DNA of 8,981 nt from an uncultured Candidatus Altimarinota bacterium (GCA_937944175.1 CALDZW010000051.1:1-8981); one strand, 5' to 3'; numbered from the stretch's first letter, positions 1-7,374 are shown. Numbers and translations: made by a program. The notes: a model not told the origin generated them from the sequence alone.

Positions 1-2
1 AA

Positions 3-797
3 GTAATAATATATGATACTAAAAATATCAAACATAATTGCTCATTATGATTACTAAAAGCTATTGTCAAAGTGATTTGTAATGAAAATCTTAAACATGA
101 TTCAATTGATATTGAAGTATTGATAGACTATTTAAAAATAGATAATGAAAAATATATATTTTATGATTTTGAAATATTGACTTATGCTCTATCTACATAT
201 AAAAGACTATACATAGCTAGGCTTGTCTATTATCTGCTTGAAATAGTTAGTGATGAGAATAAAAACTTACTATTATCATCATTGAAATTTGATAATAACT
301 TTCATTTTTTTATAGACAAACATGTAAGTGATATTATCACTGATTATAATAGAATGGATCCAGGAGATCAAATACCCTATCTAAGTTATATAGAAGAGTG
401 TGAATATTTTGATGATCTGTTGATATTAACATGACAAAAACAATGAAATATATATTATTATGAAACAATAAATACTGTAGCTGAAGATAAAACTATTTGA
501 TCCAATTATGATGTTACCTATAATCATAAAACAAAGATTCTAGATTATAATTGAAGAAAAATTTCATTTACTGATTCACCTGTATGACAAATTCTTATTG
601 AAGAATTATATAAAAATATCTGACAGTGGATTACCAAAAGCTATTTGAAATCAAAGGGGTTTAAAAGTGATCTAAAATCTACAAAAGATAATATTTTTAG
701 GAATAATTTTACAGAACTTAGTAGCTTGGATAAAAAGAAACTGATAATTTACTTTAAATCTGAAAGAGAAGAATATATTATGATGGTCTGATTGTAA
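3..797 (+). CDS. Unrecognised element protein, 5'-partial, possible C-terminal winged helix
   Basis: With TGA read as Gly the frame is open from the left edge to TAA at 795-797, giving about 264 residues; the start is outside the window. I do not recognise the protein. The N-terminal two thirds is rich in Asp, Glu, Tyr and Ile and predicted mainly helical, with no signal peptide or membrane segment. The last 90 or so residues run strand-strand-helix-helix, beginning near KTKILDYNGRKISFT and continuing GQILIEELYKNIGQWITKS. This pattern resembles the winged-helix fold of OmpR-type C-terminal DNA-binding domains, so a DNA-binding role is possible; that is inference from pattern only. At least six in-frame TGA codons are present. 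It is the first gene upstream of the palindromic spacer and could act on it. Confidence 0.75.
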
Positions 798-800
798 AGA

Positions 801-824
801 TAATTACTGTTAAAACAGTAATTA
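801..824. repeat. 24-nt inverted repeat, possible operator or hairpin
   Basis: Arms TAATTACTG and CAGTAATTA are exact complements around a 6-nt centre (TTAAAA) that itself nearly completes the symmetry. It begins 3 bases after the stop codon of the upstream gene. No T-run follows, so it fits an operator or mRNA 3'-end hairpin better than an intrinsic terminator. Confidence 0.6.
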
Positions 825-950
825 ATAAGAAAAAGTATATTATTACTACTGCAGTAATAGTAATTAGATGCCTTTAGTTCAATAAAAATAGAGTATTTAA
901 ATTTCAGTTTACACTATTTTTTTAAGGAAATATCCTATAATAAGAGATTA

Positions 951-977
951 CAACAATATTGTTGATAGTCTTTTTTT
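951..977 (+). terminator. Possible intrinsic terminator or dyad with T-run
   Basis: A perfect 14-base palindrome, CAACAATATTGTTG (951-964), is followed after six bases by seven T residues (971-977). The stem is AT-rich and the T-run is displaced, so termination is uncertain; flanking TTACAA before and TTGTAA after extend the symmetry. It could also be a protein-binding site. Confidence 0.3.
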
Positions 978-1052
978 GTAATTATCAAAAGTGATTATCA
1001 GTTACTAGTATACTGACTTTATAAACCAGCTGGTTGTCTAATATTCTTTATT

Positions 1053-1214
1053 ATGACAATTTTATTAAAGAACGAAATAGAAGGTTTTAAAACAATCTAT
1101 AGAAAAGAATTCTGAATTGATATAAGTGATTCAGAAGCTGAATATATGGGTAGAAAGTTAGTCAATCTATCTAAGCTTGCTTTGTACCATAATTCACATA
1201 GTAGTGAAAGCTAG
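1053..1214 (+). CDS. Small helical protein of unknown function (53 aa)
   Basis: ATG at 1053 opens a frame ending at TAG 1212-1214; one internal TGA is read as Gly. The central stretch FKTIYRKEFGIDISDSEAEY followed by MGRKLVNLSKLAL is predicted as two amphipathic helices. From memory it resembles short uncharacterised proteins found beside recombinases in Patescibacteria, with a recurring pattern like F-x2-I-Y-x2-E-F-G-x2-I-S-D-x-E-A; I cannot verify this here. The stop overlaps the first codons of the next gene by 11 bases if that gene starts at GTG 1204, suggesting translational coupling. No Shine-Dalgarno sequence precedes the ATG. The C-terminal tail (HNSHSSES) is low in complexity. Function is unknown. 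Confidence 0.6.
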
Positions 1215-1806
1215 TGAAGAAAGAGAATATTTAGAAAAGAATAATAAATTTAATACTGAGAAAACTCTTCTCTCATCAATGACTAATGATGAGATAAAAG
1301 ATTTTATTTCTCCAATTCACAATGAATACTCTAATCTAAAGACCTCTTTACAAAAGATAGCAAAGTATAACAAAAATAAGTTTCAAGACCTTTCAGAGCT
1401 TGAAAAGCACTTTTTAGAGGTACAAATTTTTATGGCTCATTGATGAGATACACTTGAAGTTTTAGAAAATATCTTACAGGTGGTAGAGAGTCATCTTTAT
1501 TCAGAGTTACCAAAAGACAAAAGTAGAAGATATAATTACAAACATATAGATATAAATCAAATATCTATATGTGATGTAATATGAAGGTATACCAAACTCC
1601 CTTCATATTGTAAAAGAAAAAATATTAGGTGCCCTTTGCATAATGATAAAACACCTAGTTTTAAAATCTATATAGAAACTAATAGTTTTTATTGTTTTGG
1701 GTGCTTAAAGTGATGAAATGCTATAAATTTTATCTCTGAAATAGAAAACATAAGCACTAAAGAAGCTTTTAAAAGAGTAATAGAAATGTTTAATTTAAAT
1801 TATTAA
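1204..1806 (+). CDS. CHC2 zinc-finger primase-like protein without TOPRIM
   Basis: The C-terminal half matches the zinc-binding domain of DnaG-type primases, which senses template DNA in primer synthesis: DINQISICDVIGRYTKL, then C143-P-L-H146, then C164-F-G-C167, followed by LKGGNAINFI in which both glycines are adjacent TGA codons. This is the family's usual C-x2-H...C-x2-C, GGDAI-F order. The first 110 residues are predicted helical and unrecognised. With 200 residues and a double stop (TAA TAA, 1804-1809), the TOPRIM catalytic domain of DnaG is absent, so priming must need another protein or the finger serves a helicase or origin-recognition role. Start is uncertain: GTG 1204 overlaps the preceding gene; TTG 1177 and ATG 1279 are alternatives. 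The helicase gene follows 6 bases later, a tight operon. Confidence 0.85.
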
Positions 1807-1812
1807 TAAAAA

Positions 1813-3069
1813 ATGATTATGGAAAAGTTTAGCAATATAAAAACACTGTTAATTGAAGATAAAAGTAACACACACAAAAGTACAGATTCAAACGAGAAAG
1901 ACTTAAATGCTTTAAATAAGAAACTAGAAGGTATAAACGATATTTACATATATGTAAAAGCTACCTCTAAATACTATTGGGTACAAAAAAAGATATTCTT
2001 TTCTTCAAATGAGGTATGTAATAATCTTAATATCTCTTTAAAAGAATTAAAAACTATGAGGGAATTACAGCTAATAAAAGTATATGATGATATAGCTTAT
2101 TGGTATGGATGAAGAGAAGGTTGCTATAATTTATTAGATAAAAACTTTATTCTACAACCATCAGATACACCATTTTCACATCCATGTATTAACAAACTTA
2201 TAGACAATGTATGTTGACATAAACAGGAAAATATTGAATACCTTCATAAAGCTATTTTATATAAATATTATAATATAAATGATGTAACTCTACCTGCAAT
2301 TGTCTTATATTGAAAATGATGAAGTTGAAAAGGTACATTAATGTCACTATTAGCTACTATTTTTTGAAAATGTAATGTATTAGCTAATTTATGACAAAGA
2401 GATCTCACGAGTAGTTTTGATACGTATAGGGGGCAAAAGTTAGTAGTAGAGTTTGCTGAGGTTACAACAAATAATACTCATAGTGATATGGGAATACTTA
2501 ATAAACTAAAAAATATTATATGAGCTTCATCAATAACTATTAATGAGAAGTGAGTGAGACAATACCAAATAGATAATATTGCATGGTTTTTTATATCTAG
2601 TAATTCTAATAGACCATTACAACTTGATGATAAAGATAAAGGTAATAGGAGATTTACAGTTATTAAATCAGATACAGCACTTCAGGACTGAAAAGATATA
2701 AATGAGGTTATAAGAGATAAAAACATAGTAGCTGACTATTTAGCATTACTTCATCACAAATACCCTGAAGTACTAGAATGGAATAATTTAGAAGCATTGG
2801 ACAATCAAGATAAAAGAGACTTAGAAGAGAGGAGTCAGCATGAAGCAAATCAATTTTGGGACCGGGTTCATAGTAACTTTCCAGACTATAGTTGAAAGAA
2901 AACTAAAAAAGATATAGAGAATCATATGATAAATATGTTTTGTACAGACAACCAGATTGATGAAAAAGAATTTTTAAAATATTTTTGGAATAATTCAAAA
3001 TATCCAAAGAAAAAAATAAGAATGTGAGATCAAACTTTTATGTGAGTTGTAATACCTGAAATTCATTAG
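1813..3069 (+). CDS. Superfamily 3 (DUF5906-like) replicative helicase/ATPase
   Basis: A 418-residue protein whose middle is a phage/plasmid-type SF3 AAA+ ATPase, which unwinds DNA at the origin of mobile elements. Walker A is LYGKGGSGKGT (residues 165-175) with K173; four of its glycines are TGA. Walker B is KLVVEFAEV (about 209-217) with acidic E213 and E216. Sensor 1 is FFISSNSNRP with N264, and a candidate arginine finger is GNRRF (R279, R280). The N-terminal 150 residues resemble a winged-helix or linker region; the C-terminal 90 residues (NQFWDRVHSNFPD onward) are typical of a DNA-binding tail but are not recognised. About 14 of 21 glycines are TGA. ATG 1813 is chosen; ATG 1819 is equally possible. 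It is co-transcribed with the CHC2 gene, and a repeat array starts at its stop codon. Confidence 0.88.
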
Positions 3070-3134
3070 GAACACAGGAACAATAGAACATTCCTTATTT
3101 ATAAGCAAAGAATGTTCCCATGTTCCAATGTTCT
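3069..3134. repeat. Symmetrical iteron-like array (3 direct + 3 inverted copies, 8-bp period)
   Basis: GGAACA-type hexamers start at 3069, 3077 and 3085 (GGAACA, GGAACA, AGAACA), exactly 8 bases apart. The complement TGTTCC/TGTTCT starts at 3113, 3121 and 3129, again exactly 8 bases apart. The two halves form a large inverted repeat; the best pairing is 3077-3093 with 3110-3126 (14 of 17 positions). The loop contains a small nested hairpin, CTTAT-TT-ATAAG (3094-3105). No T-run follows, so it is not a standard terminator. Its place directly after the replicative helicase gene suggests an origin (iterons) or an operator for an element-coded protein. Confidence 0.7.
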
Positions 3135-3327
3135 CTTTACAATTATAAGTAAACTACTAGAATATCCTGGCAACTTATACAAAATCTATTAAAACTTGAA
3201 GAAGGACTGTCTAGGATAGTTCTGACTAAAATTCTTGTATTCTTTTTTGAGTATGATTTTGTTTAGGTTGCACAGGACTATCCTTTTAGTTTGTTTATAA
3301 CTTTTTATATAATTAAACAAATACATT
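3070..3327. other. Intergenic region between helicase and recombinase genes
   Basis: Besides the repeat array at its left, it holds TATAAGT (3144-3150) with its complement ACTTATA (3173-3179), and AGGATAGT (3213-3220) with its complement ACTATCCT (3277-3284). The second pair brackets a T-rich stretch ahead of the recombinase promoter region. I see no gene on either strand. The region is a good candidate for origin and control sequences of the element. Confidence 0.6.
3308..3313 (+). promoter_or_regulatory. Possible -10 box of the recombinase gene
   Basis: TATAAT lies 14 bases before ATG 3328. No clear -35 hexamer is seen at the usual spacing. If used, transcription would begin near 3320 and leave a leader of under 10 bases, consistent with the missing Shine-Dalgarno site. 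AT-rich sequence makes chance matches common. Confidence 0.25.
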
Positions 3328-4908
3328 ATGAAAAAATTAATGAAAAATAAGTACTTCCTTTATGCTAGAAAATCAACTGAAAGTGATGAAAGACAAGTAC
3401 AATCACTAGAAGACCAAATAAGAGTTATGACAAAAAAAGCTGAAAGTTTATGAATTGAAATTATAGAAGTCTTTCAAGAAAGTATGAGTGCAAAAGCTCC
3501 TTGAAGATATAAGTTTAATGAAATGATATGAAGAATACAGCACTGAGAAGCACAAGGTATTATAGCTTGGAAACTAGATAGACTTTCAAGAAATCCAGTA
3601 GATAGTTGAACTATTCAGTTTATGCTTCAAAATTGAGAACTAAATACAGTTATAACAAATGATAGAGAATATAAAGAAAGTGATGCTTGATTGTTAATGA
3701 GTGTTGAGAATGGTATGAGTAATCAATTTATATTAGATTTAAAAAAGAATGTAAAAAGATGAATGAATAGTAAAACAGAAAAAGGAATATTTTGTTGAAA
3801 AGCACCTGAATGATATATTAATAATAAGCTAGAAAAAACTATTGAAATAGATGAAGTAAAATTTGTACTTGTAAGAAAAATGTGGGATTTAATACTTACA
3901 GGTAACTACTCAGTACCTCAAATAATGAGGATAGCTAATAATGATATATGATACAGAAATAAAAGAGGTTATAAATTATCTATGACCTCTATGTATAAAC
4001 TTTTCTCCAATCCATTCTATACTGGAGATTTTATGTGGAAATGAGAAATTAAAAAATGAACTCATAAAGCTATGATTACATATACAGAATTTCAAAGAGT
4101 TCAGGATTTACTTTGAGAGAAGGGGCTTTGTATGAGATGAAAAACTAGAGAGTTTGCTTATACAGGTTTTATAAAGTGTTGAGAATGTTGAGGTTCTATT
4201 ACAGCTGAAGAAAAGACAAAACTCATCAAGTCCACTGGAGTGAAAAAAACCTATACTTACTATCATTGTACAAAAAAGAAGAAATGAAAGAAGTGTACAC
4301 AAAAATGTACTTCACTAACTAAATTAGAGAAACAAATCATTGATATACTTTCATCTCTTGAAATACTCCCCTCTTTTAAATGATGGATACTTGATGTATT
4401 AAAAGAAGATTTTAATAATGATATTGAATTACAAGAAAAACAATTAGACAATTTATATAATACTCTAAGAAAAGAAGAGAGAAAACTTAATAAGCTTACA
4501 GATACACTTATTGATGAACTTATTTCACAGGAAGACTATAAAATCAGAAAAAAGCACCTTAAAATTGATATTGAGAATATAAAAGAGCAAATAGAGAAAA
4601 TAAACAGCAAAAAAAATGATAGTGTAGAAATAACAGAAGAGATATTTGATTTTGCTATACAGGCAGTGAGTAAGTTTAATTACTGAACTCTTCAAGAGAA
4701 AAAAGAGATTGTAAGAGCTTTAGGTCAGAACTTTTCACTTCTTGATTGAAAGCTTGAACTAGAAGCCTTTCCATGGTTTGTACCAATAAAAAAACTCTCA
4801 ACAAGAATGAAAGAAGATAAAACAAGGTTAGAACTCATAAAAAATAGCACTGTTAAGGGAATAACAAGTGCTAATAATGTTGAATTTTCTAAATGGCAGT
4901 CCCACTAG
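3328..4908 (+). CDS. Large serine recombinase (site-specific integrase)
   Basis: A 526-residue enzyme that cuts and rejoins DNA at attachment sites to integrate or excise the element. The resolvase catalytic domain (about 8-150) starts YFLYARKST with nucleophile S16 and R14, and carries the active-site motif KLDRLSRNP with R85 and R88. A recombinase domain follows (about 158-265). A zinc ribbon has C284-G-E-C287, C314 and C323. A coiled coil spans about 365-430, as in phage serine integrases. About 21 of 33 glycines are TGA, so under the standard code the gene would look shattered. ATG 3328 is used; ATG 3340 is also in frame. The last codons (WQSH and TAG) lie inside the 3' end of the oppositely oriented tRNA-Trp gene, which suggests that this is the integration junction. 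Length and domain order are complete; it is probably functional. Confidence 0.93.
4894..4908. other. Putative attachment-site junction at the tRNA-Trp 3' end
   Basis: Fifteen bases are shared by the recombinase 3' end (codons for Trp-Gln-Ser-His and the stop) and the tRNA 3' end. A recombinase gene abutting the 3' end of an intact tRNA is the classic layout of an integrated element. The exact crossover point cannot be set without the other junction, which is outside the window. Confidence 0.5.
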
Positions 4909-4968
4909 GAATCGAACCTAGAGCACGGGATTTGGAGTCCCGGATTTTAACCGTTAAACTATGGGACT
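4894..4968 (-). tRNA. trnW: tRNA-Trp (anticodon CCA)
   Basis: A complete cloverleaf including encoded CCA. The acceptor stem AGTCCCA pairs fully with TGGGACT; the D arm is GTTT/AAAT with GG in the loop; the anticodon stem CGGGA/TCCCG encloses CTCCAAA with anticodon CCA at 4935-4933; the variable loop is 4 bases; the T arm CTAGG/CCTAG encloses TTCGATT. The discriminator is G, as in bacterial tRNA-Trp. C34 decodes only UGG, agreeing with UGA being Gly here. The gene lies 70 bases downstream of tsf on the same strand and may be co-transcribed or have its own promoter. Its 3' 15 bases overlap the end of the converging recombinase gene. Confidence 0.95.
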
Positions 4969-5009
4969 AGAATGAACTCTAATTGAATATTATTACTGAT
5001 CATTATGTA

Positions 5010-5015
5010 ATTATA
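5010..5015 (-). promoter_or_regulatory. Possible -10 box for tRNA-Trp
   Basis: TATAAT on the - strand lies about 41 bases before the mature tRNA 5' end, inside the 70-base gap after tsf. No convincing -35 hexamer is seen, and AT-rich spacers produce such boxes by chance. Confidence 0.2.
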
Positions 5016-5038
5016 TTAAATTAAGAACTCATATTTTA

Positions 5039-5824
5039 TTATATACTGTACCTATGAAAAGATGTAATTGAGTCAGCTCAAATGAAATCTTTTACTTTTT
5101 GATTTGGATCCATTACAAATCCTTGTTCAAGAAGTGAAATTTCAGATTTAAACTTCCCCATTTTCCCTTCAATAATTTTTACAAGTACTTCTTCTGGTTT
5201 ACTTCACATTTTTTCATCAGCCTTCATTATTTCTAATTGAAGTGATTTTTCCTTTTCTACTACTTCATCTGATATTTCATCAGCTGATAAATATTCTGGA
5301 TTAGATGCTGTTACATGCATTGCTACTTGTTTTGCTTTTTCAATATCAACTCAAGCATTTGTCATAACAAGTGCTGCTAGCTTTCCATTCGAATGAACAT
5401 ATCAAGCAGCTCCTCATGATTCAACTATTGAATATTCTTGAATTTGAAGATTCTCTCATAATTCTAATGCATAGTCAGAATTAATAAGCTCTTGAGCAGC
5501 TGCTTTTGAATCAACTCAATTTTTAGCAAGATATTCAGTAATAGTTGTAAGCATTCACTTAAACTTATCTGAATTAGCAAGAAAATCAGTTTCACATGAA
5601 ATTGAACATACTGAAGCTTTTCATCCATCAGTAATAATCTTAATTCCACCTTCGAGTGCTTCTCTATCTGCTTTTTTAGCAGCTTTTGCTAATCCTTTTT
5701 TTCTGAGTTCTTCAATTGCCTTATCCATATCACCCTCAGCAGCAGTAAGTGCTTTTTTACATTCCATCATTCCAATTCCTGTTCTTTCTCTGAGCTCTTT
5801 TACTTGAGCAGCAGTAATTGCCAT
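5039..5824 (-). CDS. tsf: Elongation factor Ts (EF-Ts)
   Basis: EF-Ts is the cytosolic nucleotide-exchange factor that recycles EF-Tu from GDP to GTP form in translation. The 261-residue frame starts MAITAAQVKELRERTGIG and continues MMECKKAL, the conserved N-terminal UBA-like domain. It then has the EF-Tu-contacting motif CETDFLANSDKF (usual form ETDFVARN), a YVHSNGKLAALV strand pair, QVAMHVTASNP and LLEQGFVMDP near the end, all in family order. Nine of 21 glycines are TGA, the first after ITDG at 5621-5623. Without recoding only a 67-residue fragment would be called. The stop is TAA 5039-5041. It follows the membrane protein gene by 25 bases and has no visible Shine-Dalgarno sequence. Confidence 0.97.
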
Positions 5825-5849
5825 ATTTTTGTAGTTAAGAAATAAAATT

Positions 5850-6182
5850 TTATAAATCTTCCTTTTTAAGATATTTTTTTTCTAAGTCATCTATTACATC
5901 TATTTTTACATCTTTTCACATATATGCCTTCCATCATAGAAATCATGATACTCATGCATATACTAAAAAAATAAGTCATCCAAACATCCATCAAAGTAAG
6001 ACCATACATAAAGCATAGAGAACAAGAAGTACTACTCCATATTTAATATGTTGCAATAATTCAGGAGTCTTTGTTTTTTCTATTACAAACAAAATTACTG
6101 AACCAAGTGGCACATAACACAACATATGTTTAAATCTTTCACTCTTTCATACTTGTTGTTCTTCAACTTTTTTATCTTCCAT
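5850..6182 (-). CDS. Small membrane protein (110 aa), possibly DUF4870/Tic20-like
   Basis: A short Lys/Glu-rich N-terminus (MEDKKVEEQQ) is followed by CYVPLGSVILFVIEKTKTPE, then two close hydrophobic stretches, YGVVLLVLYALCMVLLGW and FGGLIFLVYAGVSGFLGW (roughly residues 48-84), and a charged C-terminal tail ending KKYLKKEDL. The order of a CYVP-type first segment, a TPELLQH linker and two helices resembles DUF4870/Tic20-like proteins, but the match is weak and the function is unknown. Six TGA codons are read as Gly, most within the membrane helices. It sits between rpsB (94 bases upstream) and tsf (25 bases downstream) on the same strand, so it is likely in the same transcript. No signal peptide cleavage site is seen. 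Confidence 0.8.
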
Positions 6183-6276
6183 AATGCTTATTTTGAAAAA
6201 ATAATATAGATATATAGTATAGATCTTTTAGTTATTAGAAAGTTTTTATTTTAGTTTTGTATCATAGCAGAAAGAC

Positions 6277-7350
6277 TTATGCTGGTTTCCCTCAATCAAG
6301 TTCATCTTGCCATTTTTTTAGTTCATCCCATTTACCTTCAGCAGCTAAACTTGCTTGTTTAGGCCATGTGTCAGTAATATGTGATCCTCTTATTTCAGTG
6401 ATAAGTTCAGAAATTTCTTCTGCTTTTTTCTTTGAAAGGTCAGCATATGTTGATATTCATGCATTTACAAGAGTTTCAGCAATTTTTGGACCAATTCATT
6501 CTACTTTAGTGAGATCATCTGGTTTATCAGATACTACTTTCTTTTCTTCAGATGCTGCAGCTTTTACAACTGGAGCTTTTGTTTCCACTGGAATAGCTTT
6601 TTTAGCTGCTTCTGGCTTTTTAGTGAGCGGTTTTCTTTGTTGAATCTTTTGCATATTCTTCCCTGCACTTGGTGACCCAGAAGTTTTGCACACTGAAGTA
6701 AGAGATTTTGCTACAAACTCAATTGATTTAATCGAGTTAGTATTTGCAGGGATAAAATCAGTAAGTAAATCAGGATTTGAGTTAGTGTTTGCTAGAGCAA
6801 AAGCAGGAATATTTAAAGAATTAGCTTCTTTAACTGCCTGTAATTCATACGCACCATCTACAACAAAAATTACATCTGGTAATCTTTTCATCTCTTTTAA
6901 TCATTTGAATGCTCTATCAAGTTTTTCTAATTCCAAAAGTTTTGTTGCTTTATCTTTTTTAGAAAGCATATCAAGACCACCTGTTTGAGATTCTTTTAAA
7001 ATTCTCAAATACGTATTAATTCTTCCTCTAATTGTTTTAAAGTTTGTTAATAATCCAGGTACCCATTTTTCATTTACAAAATAGTTTCCTGTATCAACTG
7101 CTAATCAAGCAAAAGCATCTCTTGCCTGAAGCTTTGTTGCAACAAACAAAATCTTTTTTCCTTGACTTGAGTAAGATGAAAGTTCTTTTTTAACCTCATC
7201 TAATCTTGTACTTGTTTTCAAAAGATTGAATACATGTACTCCATTAGTTGAAGCATATATAAATTCTTTCATTTTTGGATTCCAGTGGTTTGTTTTGTTT
7301 CAAATATGAAGCAAATTATCAAACATAGAATTTAATGTAGCTTTATCCAT
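6277..7350 (-). CDS. rpsB: 30S ribosomal protein S2 with C-terminal helix-hairpin-helix extension
   Basis: S2 binds the 30S head-body junction and helps recruit S1. The 357-residue protein begins MDKATLNSMFDNLLHIGNKT and then HWNPKMKEFIYASTNGVH, matching the family's HFGH...WNPKM...NGIHIIDL. It also has WVPGLLTNFKTI, PDVIFVVD and NTNSNPDLLTDFIPANTNSI. The S2 core ends near residue 225. A Lys/Ala/Pro-rich linker (about 234-278) leads to an added domain: DDLTKVEGIGPKIAETLVNA, a helix-hairpin-helix, ending DTWPKQASLAAEGKWDELKK. Ordinary S2 is about 230-260 residues. Similar HhH tails occur on some ribosomal proteins in other bacteria; their role is not established. Gly285 in the hairpin and Gly17 in the HFGH counterpart are TGA. 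Stop TAA 6277-6279. Confidence 0.95.
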
Positions 7351-7374
7351 ATGTTAAACTGTTATAATATAAGC

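Larger units (their letters stand above)
798..1052. other. Palindrome-rich intergenic spacer of the element
   Basis: No convincing gene lies here. The spacer holds a cluster of dyads: a 24-nt one at 801-824 (arms TAATTACTG and CAGTAATTA), an imperfect one around CTGCAG at 843-865, CAACAATATTGTTG at 951-964, a near-perfect one at 999-1015 (CAGT, TACTAGTA, T, ACTG) and AACCAGCTGGTT at 1024-1035. The hexamer TTACTG or its complement CAGTAA recurs in the first two. A T-run (971-977) follows the 951-964 dyad. A TATAAT box is at 936-941. The spacer may combine termination of the upstream gene with promoter or operator function for the replication genes. Confidence 0.6.
1..4893 (+). mobile_element. 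Integrated mobile element, right-hand part (left end outside window)
   Basis: All genes here lie on the + strand and run toward a tRNA-Trp gene, ending in a large serine recombinase whose frame enters the 3' end of that tRNA. The cargo visible is a replication set: a CHC2 zinc-finger primase part and a superfamily 3 helicase, the pairing typical of phages, phage satellites and integrative plasmids. Beyond the tRNA, gene content switches to ribosomal proteins on the opposite strand. No capsid, terminase, portal, conjugation or toxin-antitoxin gene is visible, so phage, satellite or plasmid cannot be told apart. The right boundary at the tRNA 3' end is inferred from gene layout; the left boundary and a second attachment copy are not in the window. 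Confidence 0.7.

Noticed and set aside
798..1052. CRISPR array from repeated TTACTG motifs
   Set aside because: Units are short, palindromic and unevenly spaced, with no constant-length repeats and spacers and no cas genes.
1053..1806. A single gene split by a programmed frameshift between the 53-residue protein and the CHC2 protein
   Set aside because: No clear slippery site is seen, and the 53-residue protein looks like a self-contained helical unit; the overlap is better explained by translational coupling.
2311..2340. UGA read as tryptophan, as in Mycoplasma
   Set aside because: The TGAs form the glycines of a Walker A motif, TGG is used for Trp at conserved places, and the tRNA-Trp anticodon is CCA.
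4108..4451. Open frames on the - strand within the recombinase
   Set aside because: They lie opposite the zinc ribbon and adjacent recombinase sequence and have no recognisable features.
5464..5649. 61-residue open frame on the - strand within tsf
   Set aside because: It is an alternate frame of the EF-Ts gene and its translation is unlike any family I know.
6257..6643. Open frame on the + strand across rpsB, with others at 6686-6988, 7408-7656 and 8002-8193
   Set aside because: They are antisense shadows of rpsB and rpsA: Ser/Phe-rich translations with no family match, while the opposite strand has clear conserved motifs.
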